DNA of 64,000 bases from Ascaphus truei (lineage: Eukaryota > Chordata > Amphibia > Anura > Ascaphidae). Made by a program: the position numbers and the translations under genes. The stretch spans positions 7,232,908-7,296,907 of the forward strand of contig CM071569.1 in assembly GCA_036426205.1 (NCBI GenBank), given 5' to 3'. The notes below the pieces were generated by a model that was not told the origin of the DNA, did no database searches, and was given only the letters and a program-made list of their open reading frames with translations. Positions 44,501-55,190 of this stretch are shown in pieces; the stretch's first letter is position 1, and every line of letters begins with the position of its first letter.

Positions 44501-47500
44501 TCACTACAGGGAATAAGACCGTGGGGACCAAGCATCCTCACACAGCAGGGAATAGACTGGGGCCACAGCATCCTCACAACACAGGGAATAAGACTGCGGG
44601 GGCCGCAGCATCCCACACAGCAGGGAATAAGACTGCGGGGCCACAGCATCCTCACACACAGGGAATAAGACTGCGGGGCCGCACATCCCTCACAGCAGGA
44701 ATAACGCGGGGGCCCAGCATCCTCCACACAGCAGGGAATAACTGGGGGACCAAGCATCCTCACAAGCGGGAATAAGACTGCGGGGACCATATCATCCTCA
44801 CACAGCAGGGAATAAGAATCGCGGGGACCATAGCATCCTCACACAGCAGGGAATAACCGTGGGGACAAGCATCCTCACACAGCAGGAATAAGATGCGGGG
44901 GCCACAGCATCACCTCACACGCAGGGGAATAGACTGGGGGGACCACAGCATCCTCACACAGCAGGGAATAGACGCGGGGACCACAGCATCCTCACCACCA
45001 CGGGAATAAACTGCGGGGACCAAGCATCCTCACACTACAGGGAATAAGACTGGCGGGGCCACATCATCCTCACACAGCAGGGAATCAGACGCAGGGGCCG
45101 CGCATCCTCCCACAGCAGGGAATAAGACTGCGGGGGCCGCAGCATCTCTCACACGCAGGGAATAATGACTGCCGGGGACCATAGCATCCTCACACAGCAG
45201 GGAATAAGCAGACGCAGGGCCGCAGCATCCTCACACAGCAGGGAATAAGACTGCGGGGGCCACAGCATCCTCACACAGCAGGGAATAAGACCGCGGGGGC
45301 CCGCATCCATCCTCACCCAGCCATGGAATAAGACCGCGGGGGCCCAACATCCTCACACTACAGGGAATAAGACCGCGGGACCACATCCTCACACAGCAGG
45401 GAATAAGACTGCGGGGGCCGCAGCATCCTCACACAGCAGGGAATAAGACTGCGGGGACCAGCATCCTCACACGCAGGGAATAAACCGCGGGGCCGCAGCA
45501 TCCCATACTACAGGGAAATATGAGCCTGCGGGGCCATAGCATCCTCACACAGCAGGAATAAGACGCGGGGTAGCCCCAACGGGGGGATCCTCACACTACA
45601 GGAATAAGACTGCGGGGGGCCATAGCATCCTCACACAGCAGGAATAGAACGCGGGGACCAGCATCCTCACACAGCAGGGAATAAGTGACTGGCGGGGGCA
45701 CCACATCCTCACACTACAGGGAATAAGACTGGGGGCCGCATATCCTCACCACTACCGGAATAAGACTGCGGGCCCCACAGCATCCTCACACAGCAGGGAA
45801 TAAGACCGCGGGGGCCGCACATCCTCACACACAGGGAATAAGACTGCGGGGGCCATATCTCCTCACACCACGACAGGGAATAAGACCTGCGGGGACCATC
45901 CTCCGCACACAACAGCAGGAATAAACTGGGGGCCACACATCCTCACACAGCGGGAATAAGACGGGGGCCACAGCCTCCCACACAGCAGGGAATAACTGCG
46001 GGGACCATAGCATCCTCACACAGCAGGGAATAAGACGCGGGCGCAACATCCCACACTACAGGAATAAGATGCGGGGGGCCATAGCATCCACACAGCAGGG
46101 AATAAGACTGCGGGGGCCACACCAACCTCACACTACAGGAAATAGACTGGGGGACCATAGCATCCTCACACTACAGGGAATAAGACTGCGGGGGCCACAG
46201 CATCCTCACACTACAGGGAATAAGACTGTGGGGACCATAGCATCCTCACACTACAGGGAATAAGACTGCGGGGGCCACAGCATCCTCACACAGCAGGGAA
46301 TAAGAATGCGGGGCCGCAGCATCCTCACACGCAGCGGAATAAGACTGCGGGGGCCACGCATCATCTCACACAGCAAGGAATAGACTGCGGGGGCCGCAGC
46401 ATCCTCAAACAGCAGGGAATAAGTGACTGTGGGGACCACAGCATCCCACACAGCAGGGAATAAGACTGCGGGGGCCGCAGTCATCCTCACACAGAGGGAA
46501 TAGACTGCGGGGGCCGCAGCATCCTCACGCAGCAGGGAATAAGATGCGGGGCCGCAGCAATCCTCAGCACGCATGGAATAAGACTGCGGTGGGACCCCAG
46601 CATCCCCGACACAGCAAGGGAAAAAGACTCGGGGACCACAGCATCCTCAACACAGCAGGGAATAAGACCGCGGGGCCACAGAATCCTCACACACAGGGAA
46701 TAAGACTGCGGGCGCACATCCTCACACTACAGGGAATAAGACCGCGGGGCCGCAGCATCCTCACACAGGAGTGAATAAGAGCATGGACCGGCCCATCCCA
46801 CGCACGGAATAAGACTGCGGGGGCCACAGCATCCTCACACAGCAGGGAATAAGACTGCGGGGACCATAGCATCCTCACACAGCAGGGAATAAGACTGTGG
46901 GGATCACAGCATCCTCACACAGCAGGGAATAAGACTGCGGGGGCCGCAGCATCCTCACACAGCAGGGAATAGACTGCGGGGCCACAGCATCCTCACACAG
47001 CAGGGATAAGACTGCGGGGGCCACAGCACTCACACAGCAGGGAATAAGACTGCGGGGCCCCAGCATCTCACACAGCAGGGAATAAGACTGCGGGGGCCAC
47101 AGCATCCTCACACAGCAGGGAATAAGACTGCGGGGCCACAGCATCCTCACACAGCAGGAATAAGACTGCGGGGGCCGCAGCATCCTCACACAGCAGGGAA
47201 TAAGACTGCGGGGACCATAGCATCCTCACACTACAGGGAATAAGACTGCGGGGGCCACAGCATCTCACACAGCAGGGAATAAGACTGCGGGGGCCACAGC
47301 ATCCTCACACAGCAGGGATAAGACGCGGGGACCAAAGCATCCTCACACGCAGGGTAATAGACTGCGGGGGCCATAGCATCCTCACACTACAGGGAATAAG
47401 ACTGCGGGGACCACAGCATCCTCACACAGCAGGGAATAAGACTGCGGGGACCATAGCATCCTCACACTACAGGGAATAAGACGCGGGGACCACAGCATCC

Positions 47501-50266
47501 TCACACAGCAGGGAATAAGACGGCGGGGGCCACAGCATCCTCACACAGCAGGGAATAAGACCGCGGGGACCACAGCATCCTCACACAGCAGGGAATAAGA
47601 CTGCGGGGGCCACAGCATCCTCACACAGCAGGGAATAAGACTGCTGGGACACAGCATCCTCACACAGCAGGGAATAAGACTGTGGGGGCCGCAGCATCCT
47701 CACACAGCAGGGAATAAGACCGCGGGGACCATAGCATCCTCACACTACAGGGAATTAGACCGTGGGGACCATAGCATCCTCACACAGCAGGGAATAAGAC
47801 CGCGGGGGCCGCAACATCCTCACACAGCAGGGAATAAGACGCGGGGAGCACATCCCAGACAGAACTAATGCCAAGCTCCACCAGCAGGGAAATAAGACTG
47901 CGGGACCATAGCATCCTCACACTACAGCGGAATATACTGCGGGGACCCATAGCATCCTCATAACTACAATTGACTAGACGTGGGGACCAGCCTCTCACAC
48001 AGCAGGGAATAACTGCGGGGGCCACAGCATCCTCACACTACAGGGAATAAGACTGTGGGGACCATAGCTCCTCACACTACAGGGAATAGACTGCGGGGGG
48101 CCACAGCTCCTCACACTACAGGGAATAAGACTGTGGGACCATAGCATCCTCACACTACGGAAATAAGACTGCGGGGGCCACAGCATCCTCACACAGCAGG
48201 GAATAAGACCGCGGGGACCATAGCATCCTCACACTACAGGGAATTAGACCGTGGGGACCACATCCTCACACAGCAGGGAATTAGACTGTGGGGACCACAG
48301 CATCCTCACACTACAGGGAATAAGACTGCGGGGGCCGCAGCATCCTCACACAGCAGGGAATAAGACTGCGGGGGCCACAGCATCCTCACACAGCAGGGAA
48401 TAAGACTGCGGGGGCCGCACATCCCCACACAGCAGGGAATATGACCGCGGGGGCCGCAGCATCCCCACACAGCAGGGAATATGACTGTGGGGACCATAGC
48501 ATCCTCACACAGCAGGGAATAAGACTGCGGGGACCATAGCATCCTCAACAGCAGGGAATAAGACCGCGGGGACCATAGCATCCTCACACAGCAGGGAATT
48601 AGACCGTGGGGACCACAGCATCCTCAACAACGGACAGCGGAATAAGACTGCGGGTGGGCCACAGCATCCTCACACAGCAGGGAATAAGGACTGTGGGGAC
48701 CACACCTCTCACACACACAGCAGGAATATGACTCGGGGACCACAGCATCCTCACACTACAGGGAATAAGACTACGGGACCAAGCATCCTCCACTACAGGA
48801 ATAAGACCCGGGGCCACAGCATCCTCACACGCGAGGAATAAGACCGCAGGGCCGCAGCATCCTCACAAGCAGGAATAAACTCGGGGCCGCAGCAATCCTC
48901 ACCAGGCAGGATATGACTGGCGGGACCATAGCATCCTCACACAGCAGGGAATAAGACCGCCGGGCCGCAGCATCCTCACACAGCAGGGAATAAGACTGCG
49001 GGGGCCACAGCATACACTCACAAGAGCGCAGGAATAAGACTGCGGGGCCCAGCATCCTCACAAGCAGGGCATGAAGACTGGGGACCACTAGCATCCTCAC
49101 ACTAGCGGAATAAGACTGGGGGACCACAGCATCCTCAACAGCAGGGGAATAAGACTGCGGGGACCACAGTCTCCTCACACAGCAGGGAATAAGACTGCGG
49201 GGTGCCGCAAGCATCCTCCACACAGCAGGGATAAGGACCGCGGGGCCGCAACATCTCACACTACAGGGAATAAGACTGCGGGGGCCATAGCATCCTCACA
49301 CAGCGAATAAGACCGCGGGACCATAGCATCCTCACCAGCTGGAATAAGACATGGGGGTGCCACCACATCTCACACTACAGGGAATAAGACTGTGGGGACC
49401 ACAGCATCCTCACACTACAGGGAATAAGACTGCGGGGGCCACAGCATCCTCACACAGCAGGGAATAAGACCGCGGGGACCACAGCATCCTCACACAGCAG
49501 GGAATAAGACCGCAGGGACCACAGCATCCTCACACTACAGGGAATTAGACCGTGGGGACCACAGCATCCTCACACAGCAGGGAATAAGACTGCGGGGGCC
49601 GCAGCATCCTCACACAGCAGGGAATATGACTGCGGGGACCACAGCATCCTCACACAGCAGGGAATAAGACCGCGGGGGCCGCAACATCCTCACACTACAG
49701 GGAATATGACTGCGGGGACCACAGCATCCTCACACAGCAGGGAATAAGACCGCAGGGGCCGCACATCCCCATGCAGCAGGGAATAAGACCGCGGGGACCA
49801 CAGCATCCTCACACAGCAGGGAATAAGACCGCGGGGGCCGCAACATCCTCACACTACAGGGAATATGACTGCGGGGACCACAGCATCCTCACCCAGCAGG
49901 GAATAAGACTGCGGGGGCCATAGCATCCTCATACTACAGGGAATAAGACTGTGGGGACCATAGCATCCTCACACTACAGGGAATAAGACTGCGGGGGCCA
50001 CAGCATCCTCACACAGCAGGGAATAAGACTGCGGGGACCACAGCTTCCTCACACTACAGGGAATAAGACTGCGGGGGCCACAGCATCCTCACACAGCAGG
50101 GAATAAGACCGTGGGGACCACAGCATCCTCACGCAGCAGGGAATAAGACCGTGGGGGCCGCAGCATCCTCACACAGCAGGGAATAAGACTGCGGGGGCCG
50201 CAGCATCCTCACACAGCAGGGAATATGACCGCGGGGGCCGCAGCATCCTCACACAGCAGGGAATAA
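38535..50266 (+). repeat. 40-bp satellite, about 290 copies
   Basis: The unit reads CAGCATCCTCACACAGCAGG then GAATAAGACTGCGGGGGCCG. Starts at 49562 and 49602 give a period of exactly 40. Two paired variants recur: CAGCAGGG or CTACAGGG in the first half, and GCGGGGGCC(A/G)CAG or GTGGGGACCATAG in the second. In places they alternate as an 80-bp dimer (46131-46300). The ends (38535-38930 and most of 46800-50266) are regular. About 38930-46800 is saturated with single-base indels. Minus-strand frames rich in LIPCCVRML / SYSLLCEDA run through the units because 40 is not a multiple of three and two of three unit frames lack stops; none is a gene. Confidence 0.97.
38930..46800. other. Indel-dense part of the 40-bp array (probable low-quality consensus)
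   Basis: Nearly every unit here lost or gained one or more bases (GCAGGAATAAG, GACGCGGGG, CATCCCACAC), mostly in homopolymers and short repeats. Units on both sides are almost perfect 40-mers. Substitution variants are shared with the clean parts. This looks like uncorrected long-read error, not biological decay. Confidence 0.7.
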
Positions 50267-50462
50267 GGTCGAGTTTATAGTACTTGCCACGGCGACTGCA
50301 ACATTGTGCAGCAAGTTCATGTTGTCCGTAGCGGGTGACCATAGTGGGTGTGACTGCGACGGCGACGTCAGCCGTTGCGTTCGCTGGAAGACAGAACATT
50401 TTGATATTTCCAGCGATCCAGGGGTGATGACACGGGCATGTGAGTGATTTACACAATGAGAA
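50267..50462. mobile_element. 196-bp interruption of the 40-bp array, possibly a Harbinger MITE relic
   Basis: Non-satellite DNA flanked by AATAA on both sides (the array's own GGGAATAAG is cut). The left end GGTCGAGTTTATAGTACTTG resembles the left end GGCTGCGCTTATAGAGCC of the Harbinger MITE at 61547, including the GGCGACNGC words that follow. A TAA duplication would fit. The right end shows no matching inverted repeat, so it is either truncated or an unrelated insertion. Confidence 0.35.
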
Positions 50463-50797
50463 TAAGATGGCAGGGACCGCAGCATCCCCACACAGCAGGG
50501 AATAAGACTGCGGGGGCCGCACATCCCCACACAGCAGGGAATAAGACTGCGGGGGCCGCAGCATCCTCACACAGCAGGGAATAAGACTGCGGGGGCCGCA
50601 CATCCCCACACAGCAGGGAATAAGACTGCAGGAACCGCAGCATCCTCACACAGCAGGGAATAAGACTGCGGGGGCCGCACATCCCCATGCAGCACGGAAT
50701 AAGACTGCAGGAACCGCAGCATCCCCACGCAGCACGGAATAAGACTGCGGGGACCATCGCATCCTCACCCAGCAGGGAATAAGACAGTGCGGGGGGG
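50463..50797 (+). repeat. 40-bp satellite, right remainder (about 8 copies)
   Basis: The array resumes after the interruption with CAGGAACCGCAGCATCC variants and regular 40-bp or 39-bp units. It ends at GACAGTGCGGGGGGGGG. Confidence 0.95.
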
Positions 50798-50970
50798 GGT
50801 TGCGGGGAGTCTCTCATCCTGCAGGCATCCACAGCGTTTACCTTTCCCGGAGCTGTGCCATTTAGAATTTTGTGCCACAGCCCCGGAGAAGGCAAGGGGG
50901 GCCTCTGTAAGCGCTGCGGCCCCCCCAAATATTTTTCGCACCCCCCAGTTTGCGTACCCTGATCTATAGT
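50798..50970 (-). mobile_element. Unclassified transposon fragment
   Basis: In complement it begins AGGGTACGCAAACTGGGGGG, then runs of G with GCCGCAGCGCTTACAG and CTCCGGGGCTGTGGCAC. This arrangement (CGCAAACTGGGGGG followed by GC-rich sequence) looks like one terminus of an interspersed repeat. I infer this from composition only. Confidence 0.3.
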
Positions 50971-51084
50971 AGTCTATTACAATGTAATTATCTGACGTTG
51001 GAGTACTATGACAGTATGGCATTTCAGGCATGCTTTCCACAAACATACATGACATTTAACATCGGGATGTCCTGTTAAATATTT

Positions 51085-51235
51085 TGGGAGCAGGTGTAAT
51101 ATAGGGGTTAGGGTGTTGGGTGTGTAGCCCGGCTTGTAAGTTTCATTCCTGTACAGGCCACCAGCACTCTTATGTGGTCTTAGGTAAGTCATTTAATTTC
51201 CCAGGATACGAAAAACAGATCCACATCCTACTGTA
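51085..51235 (+). mobile_element. Degraded MIR/CORE-like SINE
   Basis: An A-box-like ATAGGGGTTAGGGTG is followed by TTTCATTCCTGTACAGGCCA (B-box area), then TTATGTGGTCTTAGGTAAGT and CATTTAATTTCCCAGG. The last two match the position and shape of the MIR motif (TGTGACCTTGGGCAAGTCAC, then TTAACCTCTC). Heavily mutated compared with the SINE at 14200. Confidence 0.45.
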
Positions 51236-52089
51236 TATTTAAAACCCAGTGCTTTATAGGAAATGCTTACAAACTATCGGGCTCTCATTAGGGAATACGT
51301 GTTTGAGGTCTCATTGTTGAATAAAACCTGCAGTACAGTAAACCCCAAGCTTCCGGGAACAATAAGAAGAATGAGAGAGCCACGGGCAGGAGCACGATCA
51401 GCCTGCTGTGTGTGTTATCAGTACGCGGAGCAGCTGGGGTGAATAAGAAAAAGACATTTCTGGTAATATAAAAACAGAATCTGTAGTGGAATTCAGGCAG
51501 TTGGGGACCCAACACTGTTCATTCATAAAAAAAAAAAGGCTTGCTTGTTTGGAATCATCTCTGAGTCACTTTTGTAAACCTTTTCGCCCCATCCTGGCGT
51601 CCGCAGATTTCACCTCCGTGCTTTTCTCTGACTAAACCAGCAGTCCCGCCTGCTTGTTCTTTAGTTGTTTTTTTTTTTTTAACTTACCTGAACCAGGGGT
51701 CCCGCAGAGATGATCCGTGGTCCCCTGTGATCTCGAGATGCCGGCACTGACACAAAAATGGCCACATGGTCAGGCTTGCTCGGGCAGCCAATAGAAAGCC
51801 AATCGGAAAATGACGTGGCGACTTTTTAGTGGTGATCCGCACCCATGTTTGTAGGTTTTTTTTTTTTTCTTCAAAGAAACTACAAAAAAAAAAAAAAAAG
51901 TATATTTTAATACCTACCGAGGATGGGAGACCACAGATTAAAGGCTAAAGTAAAAAAAGAATAATAATAACAATTTGGGGGCAGTTTGCTGCTTTAAGAT
52001 CGGAGGATTAAATCTGACCAGTATGTGCCAAGAATCACCTTTATATGTTCTTCCCCACAATATAACCACTTGACCCCTTCACTACCACA
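51236..52089. other. Unannotated; A and T homopolymers
   Basis: Mostly unique sequence with T runs near 51667-51680 and 51857-51870 and an A run near 51883-51899. AACTTACCTGAACCAG near 51680 looks like a splice donor in complement but has no supporting exon. Confidence 0.35.
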
Positions 52090-52455
52090 TGGTCCGAAAT
52101 TGCATTTATCTTTGGCAGCAAAGAGGAACAACTGTCTGTGAGCAGGTTACTGGCTGTGCACTTCTTTAACCCAGCCTGTGCTGAAAAGCTGTGTGATACA
52201 GCAGCTATAAGCTTGTAGGGATCCATGTTGAAATGGACACGAAGCAAAAAGTGACACACTGTGAGTGCTCATTGGCATGTTATTACCCAGAATCCCTGGC
52301 TACATTGTATGATAAGAGATCATGGGGAAAGACAGGGTTGCAGACTTGTCTGGCACGTGTCTGTGCTCACAAGTGGTATTTTTATTTGTTGTACACTGTA
52401 CAGTGCAGGTTTTTTGTCACTTTTTTTACCCACCATAACTTGTTTTGTCTCTGGT
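52090..52455 (-). repeat. Older interspersed repeat, unbroken copy (empty Harbinger site)
   Basis: In complement this reads AACAAGTTATGGTGGGTAAA, AATACCACTTGTGAGCAC, CTGCAACCCTGTCTTTCCCC, GGGATTCTGGGTAATAACAT, then AGCTGCTGTATCACACAGCT and TTTCAGCACAGGCTGGG. It matches the two pieces at 2651-2898 and 3956-4090, joined without the 1057-bp insert. The target that is TTA...TTA in the filled site is TCA here. Confidence 0.7.
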
Positions 52456-52579
52456 TGCAGTAAAGAGGAATATTTTATTTTGTTTGAAGTGAAACTTCTT
52501 TCCTGCGACCAAATCGCCTTTCCAGGAGACGGAAGTAGGTTATGGAAGTGATGTCAGTGCTGGCAGATGAGGCCGTCAG

Positions 52580-53000
52580 CCCGCGCATGTGCAGAAGCGG
52601 CCCTCACCAACACACATCCCAGTTACTTCATGCCCACAGTCGGCCGAGGCAATCACCAGAAGCGCTGAGGCTTCCATCTCTGCCAACGCATGCGCATAGA
52701 CCAGCGACTCCGTCTGGCAGCGCATGCAAATAGATTGGAGGCTCCATGAGCACATTCGCAGGGAGAGCCGTCCCCCTCAACACATGCGCAAATGCTCCAA
52801 CCACAGCCATCACATGCACAGCAGCCGCGCGCATGCGCAGAAGCTGCTGAATTGGCGCACATGCGCAGTAGCCATCAGCTCTGTGCATGCGCAATAACTG
52901 TCAGCGCACATGCGCAGTAGCCCGCGGCTCGGCGCGCCTGCGCAGAGACCGTCTCAGTTCACATGCGCAGAAACCGGCATAGCACGCATGCGCAGGTGCA
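52580..53000 (+). repeat. Degenerate 26-bp minisatellite of GCGCATGCGCAG motifs
   Basis: CATGCGCA or one-base variants occur near 52689, 52722, 52783, 52833, 52859, 52886, 52909, 52936, 52962 and 52988. The last six are spaced 24-27 bp apart, joined by AGTAGCC, AGAAGC and AGAGACC words. The core fits the NRF1 recognition sequence (GCGCATGCGC, established). It is CpG-rich on an ordinary background. It could be an NRF1-binding cluster or simply a transposon-derived minisatellite. Confidence 0.7.
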
Positions 53001-53017
53001 ACACTTTTTGGAAAATA

Positions 53018-53082
53018 CACACAGAAACGCACAGACACACACAGACGCACACACACACAGACACGCATATAGAAACTCACAC
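53018..53082 (+). repeat. CA-rich microsatellite
   Basis: Imperfect (CA)n with CACAGA and CGCACA variants, adjoining the GCGCATGCGC minisatellite. Confidence 0.8.
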
Positions 53083-53137
53083 GAGGAATTCACAGTTAGT
53101 ATTAATATAGAAGTGCAAATAGCTAAAACAGGGTGTT

Positions 53138-53300
53138 TGCCGAGCACATGCGTTCTATGTCAAATTTCTTTGAGTTTTGTCACTGAAATTGTGTTTTGAT
53201 TTTTAATTTAAAAAATCACCATCACAAATACAATTTCTGTGACAAAACAGTGATAAAAGACAAAGAAGTTTCACTTAAAATATGCGTGCTCGGCACACAC
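53138..53300. repeat. Inverted repeat of about 65-bp arms
   Basis: GCCGAGCACATGCGTTC at the left faces ATGCGTGCTCGGC at the right. Inside, TTGTCACTGAAATTGTG faces ACAATTTCTGTGACAAAAC, with AT-rich DNA between. The TTTTGTCACAGAAATTG and GCTCGGCAC words also occur in the spacer of the satellite clusters (17500-17560 and 22925-22975), so it is one dispersed family. Confidence 0.7.
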
Positions 53301-53339
53301 ACACAATTTATTAAATTCAGTAAAAGAGGTTGAAGTTTG

Positions 53340-53587
53340 ACACCTCCTCCTGATTGGCTCCTCCTATGTAATGTAGCCAATCGGGATGAAGGAAGCTGCC
53401 CAGCCCCATAGCAGCTGCTCTGCTCTCTCGTCGCCCAGGTAAATCCCGCGTCCCCCCAAGCCGGGCAAGTCACATGTCCAGAGAGGTAATACCGGACACA
53501 TACATGTCCAGTACGACCTCTAATTTTTTACTGGACAGTGTCCAAATACAGGACAGACCGGTTCAATACTGGACATCTAGCAACCCT
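53340..53587 (-). mobile_element. Interspersed element ending TAGGGTTGC, short copy
   Basis: In complement it starts TAGGGTTGCTAGATGTCCAG, then GTATTTGGACACTGTCCAG, GACATGTATGTGTCCGGTAT and TACCTCTCTGGACATGTG, and later GGGCTGGGCAGCTTCC and TGATTGGCT words. The same order appears on the plus strand at about 58240-58410. It is non-coding, and I do not know the family name. Confidence 0.6.
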
Positions 53588-53819
53588 ACCTTCTCCCTAT
53601 AATTATCACGTGCCCAGTTCTCTGATAGCACCTTCCAACTTTCATACCAAAGATGGATTTGTTGAGCTTTCTCTGTAAAAAATAAATAAAAATAGTAGCC
53701 ATTCTCATGCTATGTTTTTTTTTATAGATAGAAATGTAATAGATTAAAACTGCAATAATTTTCCCATTAAGAAAAAAATTCATGTTCATTGTCCATTCAC
53801 TGTATCCTAATCTATAGGC

Positions 53820-54007
53820 CAGGGGCGGCCAACTCCAGTCCTCAAGGGCCACCAACAGGTCAGATTGTAAGGCTATCACTGCTTCAGCACAGGTTGCGCA
53901 ATCATAATGACAAGAATGTCAACGACTGAGCCACCTGTGCTGAAACAGGGCTATCCTGAAAACCTGACCTATGGGTGACCCTTGGTGACTGGAGTTGTCC
54001 ACCCCTG
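53820..54007. mobile_element. Palindromic hAT-like MITE, copy at 53.8 kb
   Basis: Starts CAGGGGCGGCCAACTCCAG and ends GGAGTTGTCCACCCCTG. The inner palindrome is GCTTCAGCACAGGTTGCGC / GCCACCTGTGCTGAAACAGG. The flanking 8-mers CTATAGGC and CCTTAGAC agree at 5 of 8 positions, so the duplication is aged. Confidence 0.8.
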
Positions 54008-54344
54008 CCTTAGACCATTACAGCACAAACCAATGTTAAGAAGCCATGGGAAGAATGATATGTTTGCCCAACAGTACTCAAGGTGTTTGATGTAGTTCAG
54101 GTAGAGGTGTTGGCAATTACAAATCAGTTAGATATCTTCCCTCACCATCTAGACCCACTGAAAACTACTCATGCTTCTTCCAATCAAAGAAGGAAGTCTG
54201 GTCACCTCTCCCGGGCAGCGAGATGAAGAAGTCACACACTGTACAGACCCTGTCCTTACATTCAGTGTAAATATTTATCAACTTTCTTTTCTGTACCAAT
54301 GGCCATGTCTTTAATACAGCACTTGCCTGGAGGTTATATATTAA

Positions 54345-54560
54345 GTACCCTCCGAGGCCAGGAATGTGAAATTCAGTCTGTGGATATCATAGTCTGCAAT
54401 CATGTCTTCCTTTAGAATGTGTTTATCTCCATGTTTTGCATTCATCCCTGCTGTCAGCTTCACTGAGAGCCAGCTTTCTTTGGAAAGTGGTAAAGCAACA
54501 CAGCCACCTGTTCCCTTTAAAATAACACCATCCATGTCTTTTTGGCTCATCCTGTATTTC
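54345..54560 (-). CDS. Exon-like open frame, weak candidate
   Basis: Minus-strand frame of about 70 codons with ordinary amino-acid composition, unlike the low-complexity frames elsewhere. It includes MSQKDMDGVILKGTGG and SWLSVKLTAGMNAKHGDKH. A possible acceptor (ATTACAG or AATACAG) lies just upstream on that strand; a clear donor at the other end (GAGG|GTACTT) is poor. I recognise no family. It may be a chance frame, part of an old transposon or a real exon. Confidence 0.2.
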
Positions 54561-54837
54561 TATCTCTTATCTCACTGTAATATGACAAGTCCATCTACTA
54601 TATGGAAATACCATTAACATTAAGAACATGTTTGAAAGTTTTTATCACACAAAAAAATAATAGTTTGAAAGGGCTTCTATTGCACACTTCTACTTTTGAA
54701 AGACTAAAAGCATGTGTTTTTTGGCAGGAAAAAGATCCTCATTTACCTTAATCCAGGTCATGTTTTGTGATTCTTAAAATCAAATTAAAAGAAGGCAGCT
54801 GACTAAGTAGCTCTAGTTTCTATCTTTACCTTGGGTT

Positions 54838-55190
54838 TTTTGTTGCCGTACCTCCTCGTCTGTCTCCCATCCCAACTCCCCCTCCCTGTCCTTCCTCATC
54901 CATCTCCATCCCTCCTCATCCTTCCTTGTCCCTCTTCCCCCTGTCCCTCCTCATCCTTCCTCGTCCCTCTTCCTCCCTGTCCCTCCTCATCCCTCCTCAT
55001 CCTTCCTTGTCCCTCTTCCTCCATGTCCCTCTCCATCCCTCCTCATCTCTCTCCATCCCTCCTCATCTCTCTCCATCCCTTCTCATCCCTCTCCACACCT
55101 CTCCATCCCTCCTCACACCTCCCCATCGCTCTCCCTCCCTGTCCCTCCTCACCCCTCCTCATCACTCCACTCACACATCCAGCAGCGTAT
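54838..55190 (+). repeat. CT-rich minisatellite (CCCTCCTCATCC type)
   Basis: Tandem words CCCTCCTCATCCTTCCT, TTGTCCCTCTTCCTCC and TCTCTCCATCCCTCCTCA vary in spacing. The strand is almost pure pyrimidine. Leu/Pro/Ser-rich frames of 92 and 127 codons come from this composition. Confidence 0.85.

Noticed and set aside
38512..50609. Dozens of minus-strand frames rich in LIPCCVRML / SYSLLCEDA (up to 184 codons)
   Set aside because: They are readings of the 40-bp satellite in rotating frames. Two of three unit frames lack stops, and the frames end wherever the third frame's TGTGTGA is met.
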